Part shown: in pieces, positions 18,728 to 28,141 of the stretch
Layout: the number at the start of each line of letters is the position of its first letter
How positions within the stretch are numbered: position 1 is the first letter of the stretch
Assembly (NCBI GenBank): GCA_018714165.1
Contig: DVNU01000042.1
Span: 1 to 50,715 of the forward strand
Reading direction: 5' to 3'
DNA from: Candidatus Coproplasma excrementipullorum
GTDB taxonomy: Bacteria; Bacillota; Clostridia; Christensenellales; Borkfalkiaceae
DNA: 50,715 nucleotides
Position numbers and translations under genes: made by a program
Notes under the pieces: model-generated
Seen by the model: the letters and a program-made list of their open reading frames with translations, nothing else
Databases searched by the model: none
Told to the model about the DNA's origin: nothing

Positions 18728-19795
18728 TTACGCATTGATTGCATTGATTGTTATCCAGCTGTCCTTATGGTTGGGCACCATTATGGGCTGGCTGGTGAGC
18801 GTAAGCGTGCGGACATTGCCACGCGCGTCACTGTAATACTTGGGCACTCTGCGGCCGGTATAAGTATGGAATGCACCATCGCTCTGCTCTACCTGCGATA
18901 CGGCGCCGTAGAGCGTTCTGCCGCAGGCGGGCGCAGTGATTATTGCCTTGCCGTTCGGAATGAATTTGTGGTCCTTGTCGTCGTCGCCCGTATAACTTGC
19001 AGAATACATGAGCACGTCCACCACATGACCATTCGCGTTCAGACGAGCGAGCTTGGTTACACCACTGGGCAAAGCCTGGGGATCGACACCGCCGATATTT
19101 ATATTGCGGTTATCGAGCAACTTCTGGATAGTCTCGTTGGCCAGTATTGCAGCACCAACATCGGACGATACTATAAGATCGCTTGAAGGCAGGCCCTTTG
19201 CCGCCAGTATTTCACAAACAGCATATATATCGCCGAGGATATCGGCGCCCGACTCATTCCAGTCAACGGTAGGGGTGTACTGCGCAGGATTGTCAGCCCC
19301 CTCATAGAACTGAATTTGCTTTACGATGGGCTTTGCATCATCGTCAACGATATGCTTCATTACGCAGCCGTTGGTGAGTAGCGTTTCGGCTGCCATTGCC
19401 TCTTCGCGGCGCACGATAAAGCCGGTGAGCTCGTCAAAATCCATCAGCATGAGGGCCGCCTGCCTTTCGGCGGGGGTGAGCTGAGAGAGAAGCGCCTCGC
19501 CAAAGCCGCGCTGGTTGAGGTCGTCCACCGTCATCGTGCGCTTGGGCGCGATTGTAGGCGGAGTGTAGCGGTCCATGTGTGAGCCTTCACGCAATACCGT
19601 TACGCCACCCTTGCGAGGTGATACGAAAGGCGCGAGCTTTTTGCTGCCGTTCCTGTATTCAATCAGAACGTCGGTTGTGGAGAATATATCCGTCGCATCG
19701 TTTGTAGGGAAGTAACGATCGCGCAGGAATGTGGGGGCGGGCAGGATCTGCTGCACCGCCATGAGAAGAGTATGAGTGTCGTAGATATTTAACAT
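18728..19795 (-). CDS. Major capsid protein (lambda gpE-like)
   Basis: LPAPTFLRDRYFPTNDATDIFSTTDVLIEYRNGSKKLAPFVSPRKGG; SQPIMVPNHKDSWI. Confidence 0.92.
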   Translation of the reverse strand: MLNIYDTHTLLMAVQQILPAPTFLRDRYFPTNDATDIFSTTDVLIEYRNGSKKLAPFVSPRKGGVTVLREGSHMDRYTPPTIAPKRTMTVDDLNQRGFGEALLSQLTPAERQAALMLMDFDELTGFIVRREEAMAAETLLTNGCVMKHIVDDDAKPIVKQIQFYEGADNPAQYTPTVDWNESGADILGDIYAVCEILAAKGLPSSDLIVSSDVGAAILANETIQKLLDNRNINIGGVDPQALPSGVTKLARLNANGHVVDVLMYSASYTGDDDKDHKFIPNGKAIITAPACGRTLYGAVSQVEQSDGAFHTYTGRRVPKYYSDARGNVRTLTLTSQPIMVPNHKDSWITINAINA

Positions 19796-19813
19796 TTTGT
19801 TATCCCTCCCGTT

Positions 19814-20242
19814 TTAGTATGCCATTGCGTCGGAAAGCAAAATGCCGACGCTGCGCAGGGCCTCTTCATCGTCGGCCGTAAGCTCATAGCCGTCAGCCAC
19901 GATAAGCTTATTGCGGTTGAAGTGTCCGGTGCGATATGCCTCCACGTCAACCTCATCAGTGCCGGCAATGCAATCGTTTGCAAGAATGCAGTTTGCGACT
20001 GCGGGCGTCGCGGTCGCCGTACCTTCGCTGCCGGTTTCGTCCTCTTCGGCGTCATCCACTGCATCAGAGCCGAGTACCACCATCTTACCATCGGCGTTGC
20101 GTGCAAGAACGGTGCCGCGCTTGAGCATCGTTTCAGCAGAAACGGCCGCGAGCGTAACCGCAAACACGGTGGCCTCGGGGTATGTGTCATGGATGAGATT
20201 ATCGTATTCCATAGTTCCTATGGTTTCGTTCAACATAGTCAT
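19814..20242 (-). CDS. Head decoration protein D-like
   Basis: ORF between protease and capsid; AGTDEVDVEAYRTGHFNRNKL. Confidence 0.75.
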   Translation of the reverse strand: MTMLNETIGTMEYDNLIHDTYPEATVFAVTLAAVSAETMLKRGTVLARNADGKMVVLGSDAVDDAEEDETGSEGTATATPAVANCILANDCIAGTDEVDVEAYRTGHFNRNKLIVADGYELTADDEEALRSVGILLSDAMAY

Positions 20243-21441
20243 TACTTACCTCCTTTCATGGCGCTAAAGGCCTTGAATGCATTTGTCATTACTTTGACGG
20301 CCTCTCTCTCTCCCTTATCGGAATTGCCGCCATTTGGAACGCTTTCTACTTTTGCTGAGCCTGATGCATCGGCATCGCTCTTTAAATTCTGCAGAAAGTT
20401 CTGTCCCAGCTGAGCATTCTTCTTCATCGCCTCAAACGCCAGCTGGGCCGCGTTTTGAGGGTGTTCGCCGTATTTTGCGGCGTTGATGAGGTCTTTGTCG
20501 GCAATCTGCGCTTCGATGCTTTCAATCTCCTGAATGCGCTTGCGTTCTGCCGCTGCTGCCTCGGGGCGGGCACGATCCATGGCGGCGTTTTCAATCTGCG
20601 CCACGAGTTCAGGATACTGCGCCCTCAATTCTTTTTCTGTCATTTGGATTACCTCCTGATTTTGATTTTTATTTCCAGCCGTGACAGGTTCGGCATCGGA
20701 TCCTGTGATCGCAACGGGAATATTCCCGGGAATATTATGGAAGGCATGTACGTCATGGCGCACACCAGCGACAAGCAGCATCTTTTTATCAGCACTCAAA
20801 CTGGCCGTCATGCCATTATCGCCAAGCATTGTATCGGCAAACCCCTTTTCGATTGCCTGCGCGCCGGTCATCCACAGCTCGTTCGCCATCATATTGCGAA
20901 CGGCCTCCTCTTCGATGCCCGTCTTTGTGCTATAAATAGCTGCAAGTGAACGCTCTACCGCATCAACAGATTTGACTGCCTTCTTTAAATCGGCGAGCGT
21001 CATCCAATCGGCGAACATTGTCGACACCCCATGTATCATCATAATGCTGCCAGGGTATACCTGCACTTCATCGCCGGCGCAGGCAATTACCGATGCCGCA
21101 CTGGCGGCAATCCCTTCCACAATAACTGTTTTGTGTCCTGACAGGCCTTTGAGCGCATTGTGTATGGCTATACCTGTGTACACATCACCGCCGCAGCTGT
21201 TCAGTTTGATTACCACCTCGCTTTTGCCGCGAACGGCGGCGAGATCGTCCATAAAGCCTTCGGGCGTGATATACTGCCCCTCTATCACTTCATTCGTCCA
21301 CCAGTTACGCGGAAGGCTGTCGAGCACATCACCGTACAGCGTTATTTCTGCGCTGTCGGTATCGTTGCTTGTGACTACATTCCAAAACTTATTTGCGGTG
21401 GCCGCATTGGGCGCGCCGCCTTTCTGATTTGCTTTGTTCAT
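20242..21441 (-). CDS. Head maturation ClpP-like protease, possible scaffold C-terminus
   Basis: SCGGDVYTGIAIHNAL, GIAASAASVIACAGDE, IMMIHG. Confidence 0.9.
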   Translation of the reverse strand: MNKANQKGGAPNAATANKFWNVVTSNDTDSAEITLYGDVLDSLPRNWWTNEVIEGQYITPEGFMDDLAAVRGKSEVVIKLNSCGGDVYTGIAIHNALKGLSGHKTVIVEGIAASAASVIACAGDEVQVYPGSIMMIHGVSTMFADWMTLADLKKAVKSVDAVERSLAAIYSTKTGIEEEAVRNMMANELWMTGAQAIEKGFADTMLGDNGMTASLSADKKMLLVAGVRHDVHAFHNIPGNIPVAITGSDAEPVTAGNKNQNQEVIQMTEKELRAQYPELVAQIENAAMDRARPEAAAAERKRIQEIESIEAQIADKDLINAAKYGEHPQNAAQLAFEAMKKNAQLGQNFLQNLKSDADASGSAKVESVPNGGNSDKGEREAVKVMTNAFKAFSAMKGGK

Positions 21442-23141
21442 GCATTACTCCCTGTTTGTTTTAATTTATCAATCAGGCGGGGCAGAAGGGCCGCCGCCAA
21501 CTTATCCAACTCGTCACCTGCAGAGGTGCCGTCTGCCTGGTCGTCCGACGCCACGTCCTCATTGTCGGGCGGAAGAGACTGATTGGCCGTAGGCACAGAT
21601 TGCGCTGCTCCCTTAAGCAGCTCATTTTCCTTTTTGAGCTGTTCAGCATTCGTTTCAAAACTGCCGCCGTTGAGGCGCACGGTAGCCTGTTCGCGGGTGC
21701 TGAAACCGTTTTCGCACGCGAGCTGTTCCGCCTGAATTTCCTTTACAGGGTCGAGCTGCCCCTGCGAAGGTCCCGTCCATTCCGAACCGAGCCATGCGGC
21801 GCGTATTCGCGGATCCGAAAAGAAACCCGGCGCAATTATGCGCCCTCTTGCTACCGCCTCGCTCAACCAGACTTCATATATCGGCTTGCAAAAGTCATCG
21901 ACAAACCATTCTCTGCGCATCTTGAACGATTTCCATGCCTCAAGTAGCGCAGCACGGCTTGCACTGTATGATGCGTTGAACGCTTTCAAGAGCAGATCGG
22001 CCGGTATCTCCAGCGCTGCGCCCACCTGCTTGAGAACAGCATTGATGAACGAGTCAAAACCGTTCGCCGGGCGCTTAGGGTCGGCAAAAGCGACATTTTC
22101 GCCCGGTTTAAGCATATTTACAGTGCCCGGCCCCATTTCATATTCGTTTTCGTCGTCGCTTACGGGCGACATACCTTCGCTGCCGACCTCGTTGTATGGC
22201 ATATTGTCCGGGTCGAGTTCGGTCGTTATAAATGCGGTAAAAAAGCTTTCAACGACGGCTGCCGTCAGCTCGCTGTCGGTGTAGCGACGCGCCTGAAGGA
22301 GCGGCTCTATTACTTGTGCGAGATAGGTTACACCTCTGTACTGCTCGGGTCGTTCCGCCTCCATAATGTGCAATATGTTCGGGAGTCCCGTCTCATTTCC
22401 GTATGCCTCGACACGCACCCACTTAGCCGGCTCTACCGTCATCTCGTAGGGGTAGGTGTTGCGTATGTGATAGGCAACTATCCCGCCACTTGCCTTATCC
22501 ACCTCAACGCCATCATATATGGGATTGCCGTTGGGCGCTGTACCCTGCGTGTTAAATACTGCAAGATTCGCACCGAGCATGGCCGTGGGTGTTGCCACCC
22601 TGTCCGCCTCAATCATCTGAAACCTCAGCCCGTAGGGTTTATTCTGCGTGACGGGCACATGCTTAAGCACGACGAACACGTCCCCAGACAATAGCTGAGC
22701 GCTGAACGCGAGCCCCTGAGCCGAGTAAAAATTACTTACGCCCAACGCATCGCAGTTGCGTTTGTCCGCTGCCCACAGTTCAAATTCTTCTTCTGTTTTA
22801 TGTTGCCACTCCCGGGCCTGTTCTTCCGTCAGTCCGAGCGTTGATCGGTTAATTCTGCTGTTCAGCCACAGCCCGCTTCCTATAACGTTCGTCCGATTGG
22901 TCTTGATCGCCGAAGTGGCCACGGGGGCGCTCATATAGAGCATTCTGGCACGTTGGCGCAGCGTATAGTTGTTGGCGTCGATATCCTCGCGCGGTGAACC
23001 GCTGCGGGCAGTAAAACCTTTGAGCGATTTTTTTACATAACTTGCCCCGGCATCGCCATAACCTTTGTTGCGCATGGGCGGAGCGACCGCTCCGCGCGCG
23101 GGGCGCTTTTTTTTGCCGTCCATCCTATACCTCCTTACCAA
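21438..23141 (-). CDS. Portal protein (lambda family)
   Basis: RQRARMLYMSAPVATSAIKTNRTNVIGSGL; ASRAALLEAWKSFKMRREW. Confidence 0.93.
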   Translation of the reverse strand: MVRRYRMDGKKKRPARGAVAPPMRNKGYGDAGASYVKKSLKGFTARSGSPREDIDANNYTLRQRARMLYMSAPVATSAIKTNRTNVIGSGLWLNSRINRSTLGLTEEQAREWQHKTEEEFELWAADKRNCDALGVSNFYSAQGLAFSAQLLSGDVFVVLKHVPVTQNKPYGLRFQMIEADRVATPTAMLGANLAVFNTQGTAPNGNPIYDGVEVDKASGGIVAYHIRNTYPYEMTVEPAKWVRVEAYGNETGLPNILHIMEAERPEQYRGVTYLAQVIEPLLQARRYTDSELTAAVVESFFTAFITTELDPDNMPYNEVGSEGMSPVSDDENEYEMGPGTVNMLKPGENVAFADPKRPANGFDSFINAVLKQVGAALEIPADLLLKAFNASYSASRAALLEAWKSFKMRREWFVDDFCKPIYEVWLSEAVARGRIIAPGFFSDPRIRAAWLGSEWTGPSQGQLDPVKEIQAEQLACENGFSTREQATVRLNGGSFETNAEQLKKENELLKGAAQSVPTANQSLPPDNEDVASDDQADGTSAGDELDKLAAALLPRLIDKLKQTGSNA

Positions 23142-23395
23142 TCACGGGGAATAACACCCACGGCCTTGCGCGGTTTTTTGCCCGCCGCCTGCGCCTCCAG
23201 AGCAGCAATCTCGGCTTCAAGTTCTTTTATGGCCTCGCGGATAGTTGAGAGGTCGACATTATACCGCGTTAAGTTGCGGCTGCCGATACCGTAGCTCTGC
23301 ACTCCGCCGGCGAGTATTTCGCGCTCCTTGTCGCGGTAGGCCTTGAGTCGCTCCTTTTTTTCTCTGATTTGCTCTTTTATGTAGTGTTTGTCCAT
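23135..23395 (-). CDS. gpW-like head-tail joining protein
   Basis: 86 aa between TerL and portal. Confidence 0.65.
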   Translation of the reverse strand: MDKHYIKEQIREKKERLKAYRDKEREILAGGVQSYGIGSRNLTRYNVDLSTIREAIKELEAEIAALEAQAAGKKPRKAVGVIPRDW

Positions 23396-23403
23396 TTGTC
23401 CTC

Positions 23404-25311
23404 CTACCAGTCGTCACCCTCCAAGAGCCGGTTGCGCCGCGTCCTCGAGGGGCGCGATATCCGCCGCTCTGTAACTTGTGGTTTTTTATCTGTCAATCCC
23501 TTCAATCTGCGCTCGATAGCGTCGAGGTCGGGGTTTACAAGACGAAACGCTGCGTTTGCGTAATTCCTGCAATCGAGGGCTTCGTTTCGCTGATGGCCGG
23601 GCAGCTTTTCCCACGTCCAACGGTCGCCGCGCGCCGTGCGCGACAGAACCAACTTTTCAGAGAGCAGCCCTGCAAAGTAATTACTGTCGTAGCCTCTGTC
23701 CCCGCGGGGAAAGTGGGCATAGTTTGCGCCCGGCTCCTGAACCTTCAGGCCGGACATAATTTTACTTTTGCCCGCATCCACTCCGATCGTGTACAGATAG
23801 CAAAAAATGCGTTTGTTGTCCTTGAGGGGCACCTTGGTCGGTACATTAACAAATGGTATGTCTGGACCGCCCTTACCTTTGATTGCAAAAACGCGCTTTT
23901 GCATTCTTGCGCGGCAGGCCGCGTACACTTCCTGAGTGTAGTGGCCGCCAGAGTCGACGCACGTCATGGAAATTCGCAATCCCTTGCCGGATTTGAACTT
24001 ATATACATGATCGATCACTTCGTCCAGCTTAGCCCAGACCTCGGGATTGTCGGGCTTGCCCATTATGAAACCCTTGACAATGCCCCACGATTCATTATAG
24101 TGGCCGTAACCTACCACCTCATACTCAAGACGGTTATCCTGAGTATCCACCCCACACGTCAACGCGAGAACGCCTTCGGGGAGTTCGGCATCGTACTCCT
24201 CGCGGCGCGCCATAATACTGTCCTCGTCCTCCAGATCACCGCGATCCTCCCACAGTTCACCGAGCAACGTATTGTATACTACTTTTAAAAGTTCGGGGTC
24301 CTTTCGCGCCTCGAGAAATCTCTGCACTATTGTGGCCCAAGTGATCCACGGGCTGGCAAAAGCCGTCAGCCAAAAGGAGCGCACGCCACGCGAGTACGCA
24401 TCGGGATTGTCGGCTATCCATTTTGCAGGCTGACGCCGCATAGTATCTTCAGTCGACAAGCAGCCACAGTCGGGGCAGAGCCAGTGAAGAGACGTTATCG
24501 TGTAAACTTTTTTGCGGTTTATAGTGTTCGTGGTAAATTCAAACTTGATCTGGTCGAAGCGTATTTCGTGCCACTCGCCGCAATGTGGGCATTGGTGACA
24601 CCACCGCTCCTGCGTCCCGCGATAAAACGAAGCCTCGATATTACTCCTCCCCTTAATCGTGGGCGTTGAGGTCTCCACAGATTTTTTATTGTAGAATGTA
24701 GTCTGTCTGGCCTTGGCCAGTTCCCACGGGTCGCCCTCTGTCCCGGCGCTCACTGCCCAGCGGTCGCGTTCATCGCCAAAAATATAGCGCGCCGGCGTGG
24801 ATGCGAGCGCGCTTGCCGAATTTGAACCGGTTATGGTGAGCATACCTCCGGGAAAGGACTTTTGCAGTATCGTGTTGCCGCTGTCCCGCGTTTTGACTTC
24901 CGACACTTTTTCTTTAAGCCGCTTGCTATCCCTTATCATGGGTGCTATCCTGAGCCGCGAGAATTTTCGCGCGTCCTCGAGCGTTGGAAGTATTAGCATG
25001 GTGCTGGCCGGATCCTGATCGATTGCGTAAGCAATACAATTCAAAAGAAATTCCGACTTGCCGACCTGCGAGGCTGCCACCATTACAATGTTGCTTATCC
25101 TTGGATCGTTGAACGCCTCCATAGGCTCTTTAAGATAGGGTGTTCGGGATGTTCTCCACGGGCCGGCTTCAGCCGAGCTTTCCGGCGACAGCCTGCGGTA
25201 CTTCTCCGCCCACTCTGTTACGGTTAAATCTTCAGGCGGGGCAAAGTTCTTGACGGCGGGTGCGATTGCCGCATTGAGCTTACTCGTCGCCGTCAGCTTC
25301 GGTTTTTTCAA
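23404..25311 (-). CDS. Terminase large subunit (GpA family)
   Basis: VAASQVGKSEFLLNCIAYAIDQDP; start near 25311 (TTG) uncertain because it overlaps terS. Confidence 0.93.
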   Translation of the reverse strand: MKKPKLTATSKLNAAIAPAVKNFAPPEDLTVTEWAEKYRRLSPESSAEAGPWRTSRTPYLKEPMEAFNDPRISNIVMVAASQVGKSEFLLNCIAYAIDQDPASTMLILPTLEDARKFSRLRIAPMIRDSKRLKEKVSEVKTRDSGNTILQKSFPGGMLTITGSNSASALASTPARYIFGDERDRWAVSAGTEGDPWELAKARQTTFYNKKSVETSTPTIKGRSNIEASFYRGTQERWCHQCPHCGEWHEIRFDQIKFEFTTNTINRKKVYTITSLHWLCPDCGCLSTEDTMRRQPAKWIADNPDAYSRGVRSFWLTAFASPWITWATIVQRFLEARKDPELLKVVYNTLLGELWEDRGDLEDEDSIMARREEYDAELPEGVLALTCGVDTQDNRLEYEVVGYGHYNESWGIVKGFIMGKPDNPEVWAKLDEVIDHVYKFKSGKGLRISMTCVDSGGHYTQEVYAACRARMQKRVFAIKGKGGPDIPFVNVPTKVPLKDNKRIFCYLYTIGVDAGKSKIMSGLKVQEPGANYAHFPRGDRGYDSNYFAGLLSEKLVLSRTARGDRWTWEKLPGHQRNEALDCRNYANAAFRLVNPDLDAIERRLKGLTDKKPQVTERRISRPSRTRRNRLLEGDDW

Positions 25312-25909
25312 AATCCTGCCAACCCTGACGATCGCGCACACGCTTTTTATATGCGGCCGGATCGTATTTATAGTTTGCGAGCTCGTGCAGAATGACGTAG
25401 ACCTCCTGCTTGATGCGCTCCGAAATTTCCGACGGTACCGTGATTGCCGCAAGGTCTATTGCCAACCTTCCCGGCAACGCAAGCAACATTCCGCGGATAG
25501 TGAATACAAGATCTGTAGTCATTGCCTCCACGTCCTCGCTGCGATGCATCAACCCCTGAAGTTCGTCCCGCTCCAATGCGAGCATGGCCGCCTTCGCCTC
25601 CTTGATTTCCGCCTCCGCTTTTATTTTTCTGCTCTCGTTGTCCGAGTCCTCGCGGCTCGCACCCTTTTGACTGAGCTTGTCCTGTAAATATGAAATATAG
25701 CGGCGCACTGTAGGCATAAGGTCATACCCGCGCTTGCGCCCCACCGTCTCTGTAACCAATATACCGTCTTGCGTCAGCTGCTGTATTCTTCGGACAGTCA
25801 ACCCGAATAAAACAGCGACCGCCTTTGTCTCTACAAGCGTTTTTTTGACGGCCGTTCCAGCTCCGTCCGCCATTGCCATCCTCCTTTTTTGCGTAACGAA
25901 ACGCCCCAA
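25280..25909 (-). CDS. Terminase small subunit (Nu1-like)
   Basis: HTH LFGLTVRRIQQLTQDGILV upstream of TerL. Confidence 0.82.
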   Translation of the reverse strand: MGRFVTQKRRMAMADGAGTAVKKTLVETKAVAVLFGLTVRRIQQLTQDGILVTETVGRKRGYDLMPTVRRYISYLQDKLSQKGASREDSDNESRKIKAEAEIKEAKAAMLALERDELQGLMHRSEDVEAMTTDLVFTIRGMLLALPGRLAIDLAAITVPSEISERIKQEVYVILHELANYKYDPAAYKKRVRDRQGWQDFEKTEADGDE

Positions 25910-25967
25910 AAAAAATTTTTCAAAACTACGCGACTTTTGGGCTCGCCAGCACCGCAGTAAAAAATAT

Positions 25968-26061
25968 CGTTCACAGTACCTACTCGGGCAAAATGTGAGC
26001 CGCGGTCCTCCGCGCTCCTCGTCTTGGTGACGTCAAACCTCCCCTTTTAGTACTGTGAACG
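25968..26061. other. Putative cos/packaging region
   Basis: Intergenic upstream of terS; 12-bp inverted repeat CGTTCACAGTAC / GTACTGTGAACG flanking a GC-rich dyad GAGCCGCGGTCCTCCGCGCTC. Confidence 0.45.
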
Positions 26062-26110
26062 AAACGGCAAACACCGTGATTGCGATGCCCTGCAATCATG
26101 GCGAGAGCTT

Positions 26111-26737
26111 TCATGCCTTTACTTGCGGCTTCACCACGCTTGCCTGCTCTATATTGTGCTGCAGGCGAGTGGTTAGAAGCTCATCGATGCGCCCCTGTAT
26201 ATCCGTGGCCACCTGCTCGTTCTCTATCATCTGCGGAATACTTATCGTATGTATTGCATATACGGGAGTTCTGCTATCCCCTACGCGTTGGAAGGGGAGC
26301 ACAATGCCCTGTTTTTGCGGGGCAAGGAATATGGGGGTATCATACTTGCCCTTGAGCGTTTTCTTCTGTCCTTTGAAAAACGTGGCCTTTACAGTGTATC
26401 TCTTCTTATTTAAAGGGCGCTTTTTAGGTGACATTGAAAAGTGTAAAGGTGTAAGGCGCCGACCTGAATATACAAGTTGCAATGTGTTCACACGCACGCC
26501 GCGCACCTTGACTTCGCCTATTGTTTTTGCGCCCGCTTTTGCTGCCTTGCCCGCTGCAGTTACCTCGCTCGATTTAATATTGTATACAGCAGTTACCGCC
26601 TTGGTTATCTGGGCTGGCGCTCTCTGTTTGCAGTCGCTGATTGTGCGATCGATTACCTTTTGCATGTTGGCATTTTGCGCCTCAATCTGTTGCGAGAGCG
26701 TTTTGAAGTTCGGTACAGATAATTGCAGATTTACCAT
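26111..26737 (-). CDS. Minor tail protein Z-like
   Basis: MVNLQLSVPNFKTLSQQIEAQ...; basic, VKATFFKGQKKTLKGKYDTPIFLA. Confidence 0.6.
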   Translation of the reverse strand: MVNLQLSVPNFKTLSQQIEAQNANMQKVIDRTISDCKQRAPAQITKAVTAVYNIKSSEVTAAGKAAKAGAKTIGEVKVRGVRVNTLQLVYSGRRLTPLHFSMSPKKRPLNKKRYTVKATFFKGQKKTLKGKYDTPIFLAPQKQGIVLPFQRVGDSRTPVYAIHTISIPQMIENEQVATDIQGRIDELLTTRLQHNIEQASVVKPQVKA

Positions 26738-26760
26738 GGCCGCCTCCTTTTTTGAACATG

Positions 26761-26796
26761 AAAAAACCGCCCCGGGCATAGTGCCCTGAGCGGTCG
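26761..26796 (-). terminator. Intrinsic terminator of moron gene
   Basis: Minus strand GACCGCTCAGGGCACTATGCCCGGGGCGGTTTTTTC. Confidence 0.8.
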
Positions 26797-26815
26797 AATT
26801 TATATGAAGTTATTA

Positions 26816-27487
26816 TTATGCGATGTTTACCACTTGCTTTGTGCCGTCGGGAATGGTAATGATTATATTATCGCTGTCAATCACAACGGTTGGCTCGAGG
26901 AGCGAGCCGTTCTCAAGCTCAATATCATCCTCATAAGAAAATTGCTTTTTCATCGTTGCGTTTGTGTTCAGGTTCACTACGATGAGTTTAATATTGTAGC
27001 CATCGTCGTCGATAAGAGCGCAGACTTTACCGTTTATGGCAAAACCACAATACTCATCCATAAGCTGCTTGGACGAGGTGCCATCCTTGGTGAGGCGGTG
27101 CAGTGCGCCACTGTCCGTTAAAGCGTAGGCCACGCCTTCGTCGGAAACGCAGGCCGCTTCCACGGTGCCTTTGACAGCTTTACGTTTTAACCCCTCGCTC
27201 CTTGTTGTCAGAGCTATATAGCTATCCGCGCTATCATCTCCGCCGATAAAATAACCATCATGTACGAAAAATTTACCTGAAGGGGACGTCCAAGTCCTAT
27301 CAGCGTCGAACCACTCGCGGTTATTACTTAAAAATATTTTAGGAAAGCCTGTTTTGCTGTCATAACGGCACACTTTCCACGCGGGTGCGGCCGACTCTGA
27401 TTTAGAGCCCGCATTATTTTTCTTTGGGGGCTGTGAAGATACGGCCGCCTTTAATGTTGCTTTAGCCAGTTTAGAAAAGAAACCCAT
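26816..27487 (-). CDS. Moron gene; possible beta-repeat/propeller-like protein of unknown function
   Basis: Has its own promoter and terminator; repeated short beta-strand pattern (ALTDSGALHRLTKDG, FAINGKVCALIDDDG). Confidence 0.7.
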   Translation of the reverse strand: MGFFSKLAKATLKAAVSSQPPKKNNAGSKSESAAPAWKVCRYDSKTGFPKIFLSNNREWFDADRTWTSPSGKFFVHDGYFIGGDDSADSYIALTTRSEGLKRKAVKGTVEAACVSDEGVAYALTDSGALHRLTKDGTSSKQLMDEYCGFAINGKVCALIDDDGYNIKLIVVNLNTNATMKKQFSYEDDIELENGSLLEPTVVIDSDNIIITIPDGTKQVVNIA

Positions 27488-27511
27488 TTGCCTTACCCCT
27501 TATTTTTTAAG

Positions 27512-27540
27512 AGTATAGCACAAATGGAGCACATTGTCAA
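27512..27540 (-). promoter_or_regulatory. Sigma-70-type moron promoter
   Basis: Minus strand TTGACA-17 bp-TATACT. Confidence 0.8.
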
Positions 27541-27544
27541 AAAT

Positions 27545-27574
27545 ATAACCGCGCGGGGATCTCCGTGCGGTTAT
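27545..27574 (-). terminator. Intrinsic terminator upstream of moron promoter
   Basis: ATAACCGCACGG/CCGCGCGGTTAT 12-bp stem then ATTTTT. Confidence 0.75.
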
Positions 27575-27601
27575 CGACAGTTTACAGTATAGCACATATG
27601 C

Positions 27602-27640
27602 TTACTGCCGTTCACTGCCATTTACTGCCAATCACTAACA
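27602..27640. repeat. 10-bp-phased direct repeats (TTACTGCCG TTCACTGCCA TTTACTGCCA ATCACTAACA)
   Basis: Four units at exactly 10 bp spacing, last degenerate. Confidence 0.75.
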
Positions 27641-27672
27641 TTTTTTTGATTTTTTTAGAAATTTTTTCAAAA

Positions 27673-28131
27673 TTACCCCTTATACACTGCTGCGAGAGCT
27701 AAAAGTGCGCGTCCGTGCATTTTAAAGACACGGTTCATGTATGTATCCATCTCAAGCTCGTAGTCCTCTCTGCCGCCATACATGCCCTTGCATACCTCCC
27801 GCCAGCCGCTGCCATAAAAGTAACGAAGAGAAATCAAAAGCCGTTCTGCAGGCTTAAGACAGTCTAACAAGGGCTCAAGTTCGGCCTCGTCGCGGGTGAT
27901 GTCCTCCTGCTTTTTGTTGACGCGCTCCTCAAGCTGCATCTTGACTATTACGCGGTTGGCAACTTTATCGGTATTTGGTCCGCTCCCCTTACCTGTCGAG
28001 GATAGCCCAGAGCTGCGTATGTCACCATACTTCTGTCTGGCAAAATTCAACTCTATTCTCAGAGCCTCGCAGTCCTCCACCATCTTTTTGTGCCTGTTTA
28101 ACCGCTGTTTGATCGCTCCTGTATCTATCAT
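27673..28131 (-). CDS. Late transcription regulator (DUF1492/ArpU/RinA-like)
   Basis: ERLLISLRYFYGSGWREVCKGMYGGREDYELEMDTYMNRVFKMHGRALLALA. Confidence 0.75.
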   Translation of the reverse strand: MIDTGAIKQRLNRHKKMVEDCEALRIELNFARQKYGDIRSSGLSSTGKGSGPNTDKVANRVIVKMQLEERVNKKQEDITRDEAELEPLLDCLKPAERLLISLRYFYGSGWREVCKGMYGGREDYELEMDTYMNRVFKMHGRALLALAAVYKG

Positions 28132-28141
28132 GCCGCCTCCG

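Noticed and set aside
23476-24288. 270-aa plus-strand ORF
   Set aside because: Antisense to the terminase large subunit; no coding support.
27602-27640. CRISPR-like array
   Set aside because: Repeat period is only 10 bp with no spacers; better explained as regulator sites.
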